The notes beneath the pieces are model-generated. The model made no database searches. It saw only the letters and a list, made by a program, of their open reading frames with translations, and was not told the origin of the DNA. Made by a program: the position numbers and the translations under genes. Shown in pieces: positions 8,531 through 18,328 of a stretch of 64,000 bases of DNA. Source of the DNA: Microbacterium arborescens. GTDB taxonomy: Bacteria; Actinomycetota; Actinomycetes; Actinomycetales; Microbacteriaceae. Each line of letters opens with the position of its first letter. The stretch's first letter is position 1. Location of the stretch: positions 2,170,001 to 2,234,000 of the forward strand of contig NZ_CP128474.1 in assembly GCF_030369635.1 (NCBI RefSeq), given 5' to 3'.

Positions 8531-9535
8531 TCAGGGCTTGGTGAGCTCGGGCGTCGGCTCGCCGGGAAGCGGAACGGTCGCCGTCGGCGTGGGCATGGGG
8601 ATCGGCGCCGGCATCGGCGTCCGCGGCATCGCGTATGTGCGCGCGATCGGGCGCCGCCGAAGCACGTACTCGACGGCGAGACAGTACCCCCCGAGCAGCA
8701 GGACCGACGTCGCGAAGCTCACCCAGCCGACATCCGTCGCCGAGGGGTCGGACCCCGCCACGATCCCGGTCACGAAGGCCAGCAGGTTGTTGACGATGTG
8801 CACCGCGATGGCCGCCTCCAATCCTCCGGTGCGCCAGGTGAGCCAACCCGCCGCGATCGCGAAGAGCGCCACGCCCGCCTGGCCGACCGGGTCGTACAGG
8901 TGCCCGATGACGAACAGGGGTACCGGGAGCAGGATCGCGAAGAGCGGATGCCGCAGCCACCGCCCGATCGACTGCATCAGGTAGCCGCGGAAGACGTACT
9001 CTTCCGCGGTGGCTTGGACCGGCACGACGAGGACGACCACGAGCAGACTCAGCCACAGGGCGCCGCCCGTCGGGGGCGTGAGCTGTGCCCCGGGATCCTC
9101 GGCGGGCAGCAGCGCGGTCACGAGGGTGACGACGAGCGCGACGGCGACGCCGAGCCCGGAGCACACGAGCAGCCAGCGCCATCGCAGTCGGCCGAACACG
9201 GCGGAGACGAATCCGAGGCGACGCCCGTTGACGATCAGAGAGGCGAGCAGGTAGGCGGGCAGCAGCAACGCGACCGAGCCGAGACCGATCAGCAGCGACA
9301 GCGGATTCGTGACATCCAGCGCCCCGGGATCGTCGAGCACGCGGTTCAGCGCCCGTGCCGCGTCGTCGTTCGACAACGCGACGAGGATCGCGGCGAGCGA
9401 GACGACGAGCACCATGAGCAGGAACAGGATGATGCCGAGAGCACCCACCGCGAGCGGCGTCCACCAGCCGGAACGACGGCGCGCGAAGACGAGTCTGTGG
9501 AATGCGAGACGGTCGGAATCGATCGGACGCGGCAT
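8531..9535 (-). CDS. CPBP family intramembrane metalloprotease
   Basis: The 334-residue multi-pass membrane protein (about eight hydrophobic segments) carries the CAAX-protease/bacteriocin-processing motifs: EEYVFR (E178, E179, R183), GH at 211-212, and HIVNN (H246, N249/N250). All residues expected for an active glutamyl intramembrane protease are present. The C-terminus is a proline-rich tail with PMPAPIPMP-type repeats. Substrates are unknown; relatives process prenylated proteins, bacteriocins or regulators. It is transcribed away from the response-regulator gene across an 88-bp gap. Confidence 0.87.
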   Translation of the reverse strand: MPRPIDSDRLAFHRLVFARRRSGWWTPLAVGALGIILFLLMVLVVSLAAILVALSNDDAARALNRVLDDPGALDVTNPLSLLIGLGSVALLLPAYLLASLIVNGRRLGFVSAVFGRLRWRWLLVCSGLGVAVALVVTLVTALLPAEDPGAQLTPPTGGALWLSLLVVVLVVPVQATAEEYVFRGYLMQSIGRWLRHPLFAILLPVPLFVIGHLYDPVGQAGVALFAIAAGWLTWRTGGLEAAIAVHIVNNLLAFVTGIVAGSDPSATDVGWVSFATSVLLLGGYCLAVEYVLRRRPIARTYAMPRTPMPAPIPMPTPTATVPLPGEPTPELTKP

Positions 9536-9623
9536 GCTTCCATCCTCTCCCGACCTCTACCAGGTCGACCCACTGCCGCGCGATATCCAGCAAACCGATG
9601 GGATCCGGTGCCAGTATGGGCCT

Positions 9624-10316
9624 ATGACAGCACCGCGCATTCTCGTCGTGGACGACGAACCGAACATCCGTGACCTGCTGATCACCGGGCTGAAGTTCGC
9701 CGGATACCAGGTCCGCGCCGTCGGCAACGGCGCGCAGACGATCTCGGCGGTGCTCGAGGAGGAGCCCGATCTGATCGTGCTCGATGTGATGCTGCCCGAC
9801 ATGAACGGCTTCAGCGTCACCAAACGGCTCCGCGGGGCGGGATACACCGCGCCGATCCTCTTCCTCACCGCCAAGGACGAGACCGAGGACAAGATCGAGG
9901 GCCTCAACGCCGGGGGTGACGACTACGTCACGAAGCCGTTCAGCCTCGACGAGATCGTCGCTCGTATCCAGGCCATCCTTCGCCGCACGATGCAGGCCGA
10001 CGAGGAGTCGATCATCCGCGCCGGCGAGCTGACGATGGACCAGGACACCCACGATGTCCAGGTCGGCGACGTGTCGATCGATCTGTCGCCCACCGAGTTC
10101 AAGCTGCTGCGCTACCTGATGCTCAACCCGAACCGGGTGCTCAGCAAGGCGCAGATCCTCGACCACGTGTGGGAGTACGACTTCAACGGCGACGCCGGCA
10201 TCGTCGAGAGCTACATCTCGTACCTGCGCCGCAAGATCGATCCGCACTCCTCCGAGCCGCTCATCCAGACCAAGCGCGGCTTCGGGTACATGCTCAAGGC
10301 CGACAAGTCGGCCTGA
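9624..10316 (+). CDS. OmpR-family response regulator
   Basis: The 230-residue protein has a receiver domain (about 5-118) with acidic pocket D10/D11, phosphoacceptor D54 (LIVLDVMLP) and K in DDYVTKPF, followed by a winged-helix DNA-binding domain (about 130-225). ATG 9624 starts MTAPRILVVDDEP and lies 6 nt after CAGTAT (9612-9617), a leaderless layout. The cognate sensor kinase follows about 20 nt downstream. It resembles the TrcR/TcrA group, but the target genes cannot be told from sequence. Confidence 0.93.
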   Translation: MTAPRILVVDDEPNIRDLLITGLKFAGYQVRAVGNGAQTISAVLEEEPDLIVLDVMLPDMNGFSVTKRLRGAGYTAPILFLTAKDETEDKIEGLNAGGDDYVTKPFSLDEIVARIQAILRRTMQADEESIIRAGELTMDQDTHDVQVGDVSIDLSPTEFKLLRYLMLNPNRVLSKAQILDHVWEYDFNGDAGIVESYISYLRRKIDPHSSEPLIQTKRGFGYMLKADKSA

Positions 10317-10335
10317 TCCGCGGGAGCGCAGACGC

Positions 10336-12117
10336 CTGAGCGATTCCGCGAACGACGGCGTCACCCGCTGGTGGCGCGGCATCAGCCTGCGCACCAAGGT
10401 GACGGGGGTCATCGTCACGCTGCTCGCGATGGGGCTGATCGCCGCGGGCGTGGGCACGATGATCTTCCTCCGCAACGCGCAGGTCGCGGCCCTCGACGGC
10501 AGCCTGCGGTCGCTGGCTCCGACCGATCTGGCGAGCACCGTCATGGACGTCACCGTCGAGGACGGCATCGCCCTCTTCGAGGGGAAGGCGGCGCCGGCGC
10601 CGACCAACTTCGTCGTCGCGATCTACAGCGCCGAGGGAGAGCTGCTGTCGGTCGCGGGCGGACCCGAATCGGTGCGCCCCGACCTGCCCGCCTCGTTCCC
10701 CCTCGACCGGACGGTCGTCAAGGGCACGGAGCCCTTCGAGCTCCCCGCCCGCCAGGGCAACGGCACCTTCCACGCGAGCGTCGACGTGCTCCAGCCCGAG
10801 GGTTCGCGTGAGAGCTACACCCAGCTGGTCGCCCTGCCACTGACCTCGGTCACGCAGACGGTCGCCAACTTCATCAGCATCTACACGGTGATCGCCGCGC
10901 TGATCCTCCTCGCCGGCGCGCTCGGCACCCGGTGGCTGGTCACCCTGACCTTCCGCAGCCTCGGCCAGGTCGAGGAGACGGCGATGACGATCGCGGCGGG
11001 CGACCTGAGTCAGCGCATGGGCGACATCTCGCCCGGCACCGAGGTCGGGCGCCTGAAGATCGCCATCAACGCGATGCTCGACCGTATCGACACCGCGCTC
11101 GCGCAGCGCGACGCGACCGTGCAGCAGATGCGCCGCTTCATCGGCGACGCCAGCCACGAGCTGCGCACTCCGCTCGTGACCGTCCGCGGCTACGCGGAGC
11201 TCTACCGCATGGGCGCGATCACCGATGCGGAGCACACCGCGCAGTCGATGGAGCGCATCGAGAAGGAGGCCGTTCGCATGAGCGGCCTCGTCGAAGACCT
11301 CCTGGCCCTCGCGCGTCTCGACGAACGACGCGACCTCGTCATCAAGCCCGTCGATCTGCGTCCGATCGCCCGCGATGCCGCGCTCGACACGCGGGCCGCA
11401 GCACCCGAGCGCGAGGTCTCGGTGATCGAGTTCTCCGACGAGACCCTCACGGTCGAGGTGCCGACGAACACGGGAGCAGGATCGACGACCAAGCGTCCGG
11501 GCGGCGCCCGCAACCGCACCGGCCAGACGCTCTCACGCTTGCGGCGACGCCCCAAAGACGAGCGTTCCACCCGTTCGGGAGGCGACACGGCTCCGACGTC
11601 GCGGAGGACGGATGCCGCGTCAGCGGGCACCGCCGCCGACACCACCTCCGACACGAAGCCGCTGCTGCAACCGGCCGAACCGCCCCTGGTGCCCGTGGTG
11701 CTCGGCGACGAGAACCGCATCCGCCAGGTCGTCGCGAACCTGATCGGCAACGCGCGACGCTACAGCCCGGAGGGCACCCCCATCGAGATCGCGGTGGGCC
11801 TGGATCGTGACGCCCGCATGGGGTGGATCTCGGTGATCGACCACGGGGAAGGCATCCCCGAGCCGCTGCGCGAGAAGATCTTCCAGCGGTTCTGGCGGGC
11901 CGACACCTCGCGCACGCGTGAGACCGGCGGCTCAGGTCTCGGCCTGTCGATCGTGGCCTCGATCGTGGAAGCGCTGCACGGCTCGATCGACGTCCAGGGC
12001 ACGCCCGGCGGCGGGGCGACGTTCCGCGTCGCCTTCCCTCTCGCAGATCGCCGCGAGGCAGCCGAGCACCTGTGGATCGAGACGCAGCCTTTGCCGCGTC
12101 TGCGCGACGAGCGCTGA
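10336..12117 (+). CDS. Sensor histidine kinase with an internal disordered insertion
   Basis: The order is: basic N-terminus WWRGISLRTK, TM1, extracytoplasmic region (~130 residues), TM2, HAMP, HisKA with phosphoacceptor His in GDASHELRTP (codon at 11155), and a HATPase domain (N, G1 and G2 boxes visible in NLIGNARRY, DHGEGIP, GGSGLGLSIV). About 80 low-complexity residues rich in Thr, Arg, Ser and Ala (11440-11690) interrupt the link between the HisKA and HATPase domains, which is unusual. The first ATG/GTG is GTG 10399, but that would remove the conserved WWRGISLRTK anchor. The frame is open further, with CTG 10336 nine bases after CGGGAG, so I place the start there with modest confidence. 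It pairs with the upstream regulator. Confidence 0.88.
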   Translation: MSDSANDGVTRWWRGISLRTKVTGVIVTLLAMGLIAAGVGTMIFLRNAQVAALDGSLRSLAPTDLASTVMDVTVEDGIALFEGKAAPAPTNFVVAIYSAEGELLSVAGGPESVRPDLPASFPLDRTVVKGTEPFELPARQGNGTFHASVDVLQPEGSRESYTQLVALPLTSVTQTVANFISIYTVIAALILLAGALGTRWLVTLTFRSLGQVEETAMTIAAGDLSQRMGDISPGTEVGRLKIAINAMLDRIDTALAQRDATVQQMRRFIGDASHELRTPLVTVRGYAELYRMGAITDAEHTAQSMERIEKEAVRMSGLVEDLLALARLDERRDLVIKPVDLRPIARDAALDTRAAAPEREVSVIEFSDETLTVEVPTNTGAGSTTKRPGGARNRTGQTLSRLRRRPKDERSTRSGGDTAPTSRRTDAASAGTAADTTSDTKPLLQPAEPPLVPVVLGDENRIRQVVANLIGNARRYSPEGTPIEIAVGLDRDARMGWISVIDHGEGIPEPLREKIFQRFWRADTSRTRETGGSGLGLSIVASIVEALHGSIDVQGTPGGGATFRVAFPLADRREAAEHLWIETQPLPRLRDER

Positions 12118-12248
12118 GCCGAGCTCCGCGGGGTTTCTCCCCCGCCGCGTCGGGCTCAGCCCTGTCCCCGATCGCCCACGCGCGCGAGCGCGGCCCGGCA
12201 CCCACGACATAGCGTTTCGGCATCCCACCGCACGACGCAAGGAGCGAC

Positions 12249-12536
12249 ATGGCCATCTTCTCGATCGACAGCGACGCCGTGGCGAGCGCGACCGCCGCCA
12301 TCCGGGCCACCTCGGCACGCCTCGAGACCGATACGGGGGCCATGATGGCCCAGCTGACGCAGTTGCAGGGCTCGTGGACCGGAGGCGCCGCCCTCGCCTT
12401 CCATGCGGTCGCCGAACGCTGGCGCGCTGCACAGCGCGAGGTCGAAGCGGCACTGGGCGACATCGGGTCGGCGTTGGACGCGGCGGGTCAGCAGTACCTG
12501 CAGGCCGAGGCCGCGGCAACAGGCATGTTCCGCTGA
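12249..12536 (+). CDS. WXG100 family (ESAT-6-like) protein
   Basis: The 95-residue, largely helical protein has the W-x-G turn at 43-45 (SWTGG) in the middle of the sequence, as in WXG100 substrates of type VII secretion. The ribosome site GGAG lies just before ATG 12249. No EccC/EssC ATPase or partner WXG gene is present in this window, so it is a stand-alone copy. Such solo proteins in Microbacteriaceae may be exported by a system elsewhere or act inside the cell. It ends before a strong terminator. Confidence 0.88.
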   Translation: MAIFSIDSDAVASATAAIRATSARLETDTGAMMAQLTQLQGSWTGGAALAFHAVAERWRAAQREVEAALGDIGSALDAAGQQYLQAEAAATGMFR

Positions 12537-12551
12537 CGCCACCTCCAAACG

Positions 12552-12585
12552 CAGAACGGCCCCTCCCGAAGGAGGGGCCGTTCTG
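12552..12585. terminator. Bidirectional terminator between WXG100 gene and groEL
   Basis: A perfect 15-bp stem (12552-12566 with 12571-12585) closed by a CGAA loop separates the two convergent genes. Confidence 0.87.
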
Positions 12586-12596
12586 TATGCGATGGA

Positions 12597-14280
<1,684 letters not shown>

Positions 14281-14290
14281 AGCCATTCTG

Positions 14291-14311
14291 GCACTCGCCC
14301 ATGGGGAGTGC
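14291..14311 (-). promoter_or_regulatory. Second, imperfect CIRCE operator
   Basis: GCACTC, nine bases and GAGTGC repeat the core of the CIRCE palindrome, while the outer TTA/TAA bases are not kept (TG on one side, AA on the other). It begins 11 bp from the first operator, so two HrcA dimers could sit side by side on one DNA face or cooperate. Confidence 0.75.
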
Positions 14312-14343
14312 AAGCCGCGTCGTCGGCGACTGGCCGGGAAACG

Positions 14344-14375
14344 ACAGAGCGCGCCGCGACGGCGGCGCGCTCTGT
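14344..14375 (-). terminator. Terminator of the cspA-like gene
   Basis: A perfect 14-bp stem (14344-14357 with 14362-14375), closed by a four-base loop, lies 15 bp after the stop codon of the minus-strand cold-shock gene. Confidence 0.8.
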
Positions 14376-14389
14376 GCGAGAGGCGGGTT

Positions 14390-14593
14390 TCAGGCGACGA
14401 CACGCACCGATTCCGCTTGCGGGCCCTTCTGCCCCGTCCCCACGGTGAACTCGACCGCCTGCCCCTCCTCGAGCACACGGAAGCCGCTCATCTCGATGTT
14501 GGAGTAGTGGACGAAGACATCCTGTCCCTCGTTCACGGTGATGAAGCCGAAACCCTTCTCGGCGTTGAACCACTTGACGGTGCCCTGTGTCAT
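14390..14593 (-). CDS. Cold-shock protein, CspA family
   Basis: This is a 67-residue single OB-fold protein with RNP1 KGFGFI and RNP2 DVFVHYS. It is the standard length and matches the major actinobacterial Csp ([20 protein letters not shown]). It binds single-stranded nucleic acid as an RNA chaperone. Its own terminator and the groEL operators downstream mark it as a single-gene unit. Confidence 0.95.
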   Translation of the reverse strand: MTQGTVKWFNAEKGFGFITVNEGQDVFVHYSNIEMSGFRVLEEGQAVEFTVGTGQKGPQAESVRVVA

Positions 14594-14714
14594 GCAAATC
14601 TCCTGATGCTGTGCGACAGCGTCATCGTAAGCAGGGCGTTCCGCCGGATCAGGCGGTTCCGGTCACTGTTGACACGGCCGCATCGAGAATTTCACGAGCG
14701 TGAAACACGCCCGC

Positions 14715-15299
14715 TCATTCGCCGTCCGATGTCCCGCTCGCGCGGTCCTGTCCGACGACGACGGTGAGTTGCTTGCTCGGCGCCCCGTCGGCGCTGTCGG
14801 GGCCGGCATACGCCTCGCTCATCTCCACGTCCGCGCCGCCGATGACCTGCGCGAGGCCTCGCGCGGCACCTTCGTCCGCCGCGGTCACGTAGAAGATCGT
14901 GGTGGTCGCGAAGTCATGAGTGCTCGCTTCGCCCGCGTCGACGACATCCGAGCTCCATCCCGCGCCCACGACGGTGTCGCGCAACGAGCTCGCCAGCCCC
15001 CGCTCCGACGTGGCGTTGAGGATCAGCACCGGATACGAGGTGTCGACCACAGGGTCGGCCTCGACCGGAGCCTCGACCACGGCCGTCGCGGTCGGCTCCG
15101 CCGGGAAGAGTGCGATGCGTCCGGTGACGATCATGGTGCCGACGACACCCGCCGCGACCAGGACGAGGATCGCCACCGCTGCCCACACCAGGAGGACGCC
15201 GGCGCGCAGCCGGGGATTCTCCGCCCGGTGGGCGCCGACTCGGGTGGTGTCGGCGGGGAGCTCGTCGAAGCGGTCTTTCGGGTATGTCGTTGTCGGCAC
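14715..15299 (-). CDS. LytR C-terminal domain (LytR_C) membrane protein
   Basis: The 194-residue protein has a cytoplasmic N-terminus, one membrane helix at about 33-57, a short Pro/Ala/Glu linker and an extracellular LytR_C domain (about 88-185, beginning PVLILNATSERG). LytR_C domains occur at the end of LytR-CpsA-Psr wall-polymer ligases or alone, as here, with unknown function at the cell envelope. It is the third gene of a minus-strand set with DUF3263 (29-bp gap) and DUF2332. Confidence 0.87.
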   Translation of the reverse strand: MPTTTYPKDRFDELPADTTRVGAHRAENPRLRAGVLLVWAAVAILVLVAAGVVGTMIVTGRIALFPAEPTATAVVEAPVEADPVVDTSYPVLILNATSERGLASSLRDTVVGAGWSSDVVDAGEASTHDFATTTIFYVTAADEGAARGLAQVIGGADVEMSEAYAGPDSADGAPSKQLTVVVGQDRASGTSDGE

Positions 15300-15328
15300 G
15301 GAGGAATGCTATCTGCCGAAGCTCCGCG

Positions 15329-15571
15329 TCACATGGCCGCGCGGTCGGCGCGTGAGCGCTCGGCCGCCGCCCGCATACGCCGCAGCCGGTGCACGAGCAA
15401 CGGGTCGTGCGAGACCGCGTCGGGCGAGTCGATGACGCGCCCGAGCAGCTGGTAGTAGCGTGCGGGACTCAGCGAGAGCTCCTCGCGCACGGCCTCTTCC
15501 TTCTCCCCGCTGTGGGCTCCCCAACGTGCCTCGAAGTCGAGGAGCGAACGGTCGCGATCAGACAGGGCCAC
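15329..15571 (-). CDS. DUF3263 family protein
   Basis: This 80-residue protein matches the actinobacterial DUF3263 family: LSDRDRSLLDFEARWG at the start, then LSPARYYQLLGRVIDSP. The family looks like a small helix-turn-helix protein (K/R-rich helices, spacing like sigma or DNA-binding domains), but its target is unknown. It commonly sits directly upstream of a LytR_C gene, as here, suggesting that it regulates or works with an envelope protein. Confidence 0.87.
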   Translation of the reverse strand: MALSDRDRSLLDFEARWGAHSGEKEEAVREELSLSPARYYQLLGRVIDSPDAVSHDPLLVHRLRRMRAAAERSRADRAAM

Positions 15572-15580
15572 GTGTCAACG

Positions 15581-16576
15581 CTACGACGACGGACGCCCGG
15601 AGTCCGGACGCCACTCCCACCACCGACCGAGCGGGTCGGCCGCGGCGTCGATCTCGCCGTCGAGGGCGACGGCGAAGCCGCCCGGCCAACCGGTCGGCAC
15701 GGCCGCGGACCACCCCTCGTGGGTGGCCGGGTCGTCGATCGTGAGCCACCGGCCGAGCCCACGCGCGCGCTCGATCACCGGGGCGCGGCGCTCGCGCGGG
15801 ATGTGCACGAGCACGCCGGGTGTCGTGACCACCAACGTCGCTTCGGCCGGCGCGAGGGCCGCGACCTCCGGGAGCAGATCGAGGGCGTCCCCGGCGAACA
15901 TCAGCGGCGGTTCGGATGCCGCGACCGCGGCCGCGGCCCGGATGCGTTCGGCACGACCGTCCTCCCCGGGCCAGACCAGACGCGCGAGCCAGTCGACGTC
16001 GCTGCGGTCGCGCACGTCGAGCGGCGCGAGATCGATGCCGGCACGCCAGACGATCTCGGGATGCCGCACCTGCGGCATCCGCTCCCCCACGACCTCGGTG
16101 ACGAGCTCCACCTCCGAGGTTCCCGCCGCCGGATCGAGCCGCACCTCGCCGTCGGCACCGACGTAGCGGTACGAGTAGCGGTCGGGATACAGGCACAGCC
16201 CCGCGCTCGCCCCCACCTCCAGCAGCGCGATCGGACCTTCGATACGCGACAGCGTCGGAAGAAGCACCGCGCACCGCAAGGGCTCGTTCGTCTGCACCGA
16301 GCGGGCAAGGCTCTCGGCGACGACAGCGTCAGCGTTCTCGAGCACCCACGCCGCCCACGACTCGGCGGCCACATCACCCGAGCCGAGCAGCCGGCACACC
16401 GCGAACACGAGCGGCGGCTGACGACGGTTCGCCGGCAGCCGGGAGAGGACCTCCTGGAGAGCCGTGTCGTCGACGACACGCCGCGCCCAGGCGGCGTACA
16501 GGTCGGAGCGCCCGGGGGCCTCGTCTCGGGCGAAACGCCGGTATCGCTCGATCACGGCGGCTAACTCGTCGGACAT
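15581..16576 (-). CDS. DUF2332 family protein
   Basis: The 331-residue protein matches DUF2332: ERYRRFARDEAPGRSDLYA near the start, LLEVGASAGLCLYPDRYSYR in the middle, and TTPGVLVHIP. The LLEVGASAGL stretch resembles a Rossmann glycine loop of SAM-dependent methyltransferases, but no activity is known. ATG 16576 starts MSDELAAVIERY; an in-frame ATG at 16597 would add seven residues. It is divergent from msrB and lies 9 bp upstream of the DUF3263 gene, so it probably leads that operon. Confidence 0.85.
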   Translation of the reverse strand: MSDELAAVIERYRRFARDEAPGRSDLYAAWARRVVDDTALQEVLSRLPANRRQPPLVFAVCRLLGSGDVAAESWAAWVLENADAVVAESLARSVQTNEPLRCAVLLPTLSRIEGPIALLEVGASAGLCLYPDRYSYRYVGADGEVRLDPAAGTSEVELVTEVVGERMPQVRHPEIVWRAGIDLAPLDVRDRSDVDWLARLVWPGEDGRAERIRAAAAVAASEPPLMFAGDALDLLPEVAALAPAEATLVVTTPGVLVHIPRERRAPVIERARGLGRWLTIDDPATHEGWSAAVPTGWPGGFAVALDGEIDAAADPLGRWWEWRPDSGRPSS

Positions 16577-16642
16577 GAGGACATTCTCCGGGAACATCGA
16601 CCCGCAACGTCGAGTTGAATAGGACGAGGCGAAGGAGCAGAC

Positions 16643-17050
16643 ATGACGTATTCCGTGAACAAGACCGACGAGCAGTGGCGCGAGGAGCTCAGCCCCGAGC
16701 AGTACGCGGTGCTGCGCCAGGCGGGCACCGAGCGCGCCTGGACAGGTGAGCTGCTCGACGAGAGCCGCGCGGGCTTGTACACCTGCGCCGCCTGCGGCGC
16801 CGAGCTGTTCCAGAGCGGAACCAAGTTCGACTCGCACTGCGGCTGGCCGAGCTTCTACGAGTCGGTGCGCCCCGAGGCGGTCGAGCTCATCGAAGACCGC
16901 TCGCACGGGATGGTGCGCACGGAGGTGCGCTGCGCCAATTGCGGTTCGCACCTGGGCCACGTGTTCCCCGACGGCTTCGGCACCCCTACCGGCGACCGCT
17001 ACTGCATGAACTCGCTGTCGCTGTCGTTCACGCCCGAGCAGGAGAAGTGA
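16643..17050 (+). CDS. msrB: Peptide-methionine (R)-S-oxide reductase
   Basis: The 135-residue MsrB repairs R-methionine sulfoxide in oxidised proteins using thioredoxin. The structural zinc ligands C48, C51, C97 and C100 are present, the catalytic cysteine is C121 (RYCMNS), and C66 (SHCGWPSF) is the likely resolving cysteine. The length is typical. Its last codons overlap the start of the nitroreductase gene (GTGA), so the two form a redox-related operon. Confidence 0.96.
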   Translation: MTYSVNKTDEQWREELSPEQYAVLRQAGTERAWTGELLDESRAGLYTCAACGAELFQSGTKFDSHCGWPSFYESVRPEAVELIEDRSHGMVRTEVRCANCGSHLGHVFPDGFGTPTGDRYCMNSLSLSFTPEQEK

Positions 17051-17583
17051 CCGGAGCCTTCGAGGCCGCCGGCGCGCGCCGGTCGTGGTCGAAGGTCACC
17101 GACGAGGCGCCCAGCCATGACGAGCTCGTGCGGCTGGTGTCAGCCGCGGGGCGCGTCGCCGATCATTCGTCGTTGCGCCCGTGGCGGCTCATCGAGATCC
17201 GTGGCGACGGTCGCACCCGGCTGGGCCGCGCGTTGAACAAGGCCGAGGGCAAGCGGGGGGTCTCGACGAAACCGATGCGAGCGCCCCTCCTCATCGCCGT
17301 CGTGGCGAGCTACAGCAAGAAGAGCAAGGTGCCGCGCTGGGAGCAGGAGGCCGTGGCATCCGGTGTCGCACACCTCCTGAGCCTGCTGCTCGACGAGGCC
17401 GGCTGGGGCGTCTTCTGGCGCACAGGAGGTGCCACACGATCGAAGGCCGTCGCGAAAGCCCACAAGCTCGGCAAACGCGAAGAACTGCTCGGGTGGCTCT
17501 ACGTGGGCGGCAAGCCCGCCGATCGCGACTCGGGCCGCCGCAAGACGATCGACGGCGAGGCCTTCCTCAGCCCGATGCCCTGA
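17047..17583 (+). CDS. Small nitroreductase family protein
   Basis: The 178-residue protein has a nitroreductase-like flavin fold: DHSSLRPWRLIEIRG near the N-terminus, a central AGWGVFWRTGG and C-terminal LLGWLYVGGK. These proteins bind FMN and reduce diverse substrates with NAD(P)H; the natural substrate is unknown. It is on the short side for the family. GTG 17047 overlaps the msrB stop as GTGA, giving translational coupling, and so a role in redox defence is plausible. Confidence 0.85.
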   Translation: MTGAFEAAGARRSWSKVTDEAPSHDELVRLVSAAGRVADHSSLRPWRLIEIRGDGRTRLGRALNKAEGKRGVSTKPMRAPLLIAVVASYSKKSKVPRWEQEAVASGVAHLLSLLLDEAGWGVFWRTGGATRSKAVAKAHKLGKREELLGWLYVGGKPADRDSGRRKTIDGEAFLSPMP

Positions 17584-17607
17584 TCGGCTCGGGTCCGAGA
17601 CTGGGCT

Positions 17608-17877
17608 TCAGGTCGGCGGCTGAGCGCGGGATCCCACCCGGCGGGTCGTCAGGCGGCTGTCGTCGAGCAGGTCCGTCATATCGACCTCGAGTGCCGCCGA
17701 GATCCGCGCCAGCTCTTCGATCGACATCGCCGACGGGCGCCGCACGTGCAAGCGACGAGCGAGCGTGCGCATCGGGATGCCGCTCGCCTCGGCAAGCCAT
17801 TCCTGTGTCAACCGCTCGTCCGCGAGGACCGCGCGGATGGAGCGGGCCACGCGGGTACTTAGCAAGCCGTCTGCCAT
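17608..17877 (-). CDS. XRE-like helix-turn-helix regulator
   Basis: In this 89-residue protein, residues about 20-75 form a lambda-repressor-like helix-turn-helix (LTQEWLAEASGIPMRTLARRL). The start codon lies within a perfect palindrome (17872-17883), which points to autorepression. It faces the duplicated XRE genes across a 56-bp gap. It is only distantly similar to them. Confidence 0.75.
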   Translation of the reverse strand: MADGLLSTRVARSIRAVLADERLTQEWLAEASGIPMRTLARRLHVRRPSAMSIEELARISAALEVDMTDLLDDSRLTTRRVGSRAQPPT

Positions 17878-17883
17878 ATGGCA
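17872..17883. promoter_or_regulatory. Palindromic operator candidate at the XRE gene start
   Basis: TGCCATATGGCA is a perfect 12-bp palindrome that includes the start codon of the leftward XRE gene. A related arm, ATGGCAA, recurs at 17905-17911, so the divergent promoter region holds repeated half-sites. Confidence 0.5.
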
Positions 17884-17920
17884 ACACTATTGACACTCTT
17901 GCTACATGGCAATTGTTCCG

Positions 17921-17940
17921 CCAAACTTGGCACGTGCCCA
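17921..17940. promoter_or_regulatory. Operator candidate, copy 1
   Basis: CCAAACTTGG (CCAA/TTGG dyad) runs into GGCACGTGCC, a 10-bp palindrome that contains the GTG start of the first rightward XRE gene. The same block recurs 387 bp downstream at the second copy, arguing that it is functional or was duplicated with the gene. Confidence 0.5.
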
Positions 17941-18272
17941 CAGGAAAGAGACCGGAACCCGGCCCACTCAGTCGTCATGTCGCCGAGGTGCTCGCCAGCG
18001 AGATCGCGCGGCGCGGACTGCGTCAGACCGACATCGCAGCGCAGGCGGGCATGTCGGTCTCACAGTTGTCGCGCGTCCTCGGCGCCAAGAAGGTCTTCAC
18101 GATCGACCAGCTCGACGCGGTGTGCCGTGCCGTCGGCATCCGCATCGCAGACGTCGTGGTGATCCCCGGCCAGCGGCGGAGCCGCGGCCCCGGCCCCATC
18201 GACATCTCGCGCAATGACGTGGGTGTTGCGAGCCGACCCCGTCGCGCGGTGGCCGAGTCGCCATCCGCCTGA
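17934..18272 (+). CDS. XRE family regulator, tandem copy 1
   Basis: This 112-residue protein has a helix-turn-helix at about 15-70 (GLRQTDIAAQAGMSVSQLSR). It begins at GTG 17934 inside a palindrome. Its first ~84 residues are about 80% identical to the protein encoded at 18322, and the upstream DNA is repeated as well, so a unit of about 390 bp was duplicated in tandem. The C-terminal tail is low-complexity and diverged. Together with the downstream ImmA-like peptidase this looks like a regulator/protease switch. Confidence 0.8.
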   Translation: MPTGKRPEPGPLSRHVAEVLASEIARRGLRQTDIAAQAGMSVSQLSRVLGAKKVFTIDQLDAVCRAVGIRIADVVVIPGQRRSRGPGPIDISRNDVGVASRPRRAVAESPSA

Positions 18273-18307
18273 TCTGGGGACGGGGCGGCGGAACGGCGGC
18301 AACTCGG

Positions 18308-18328
18308 CCAAACTTGGGCACGTGCCCA
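18308..18328. promoter_or_regulatory. Operator candidate, copy 2
   Basis: CCAAACTTGG is followed by the perfect 14-bp palindrome TGGGCACGTGCCCA (18315-18328), which includes the GTG start of the second XRE gene. It differs from copy 1 by one added G, which makes the dyad longer. Confidence 0.5.
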
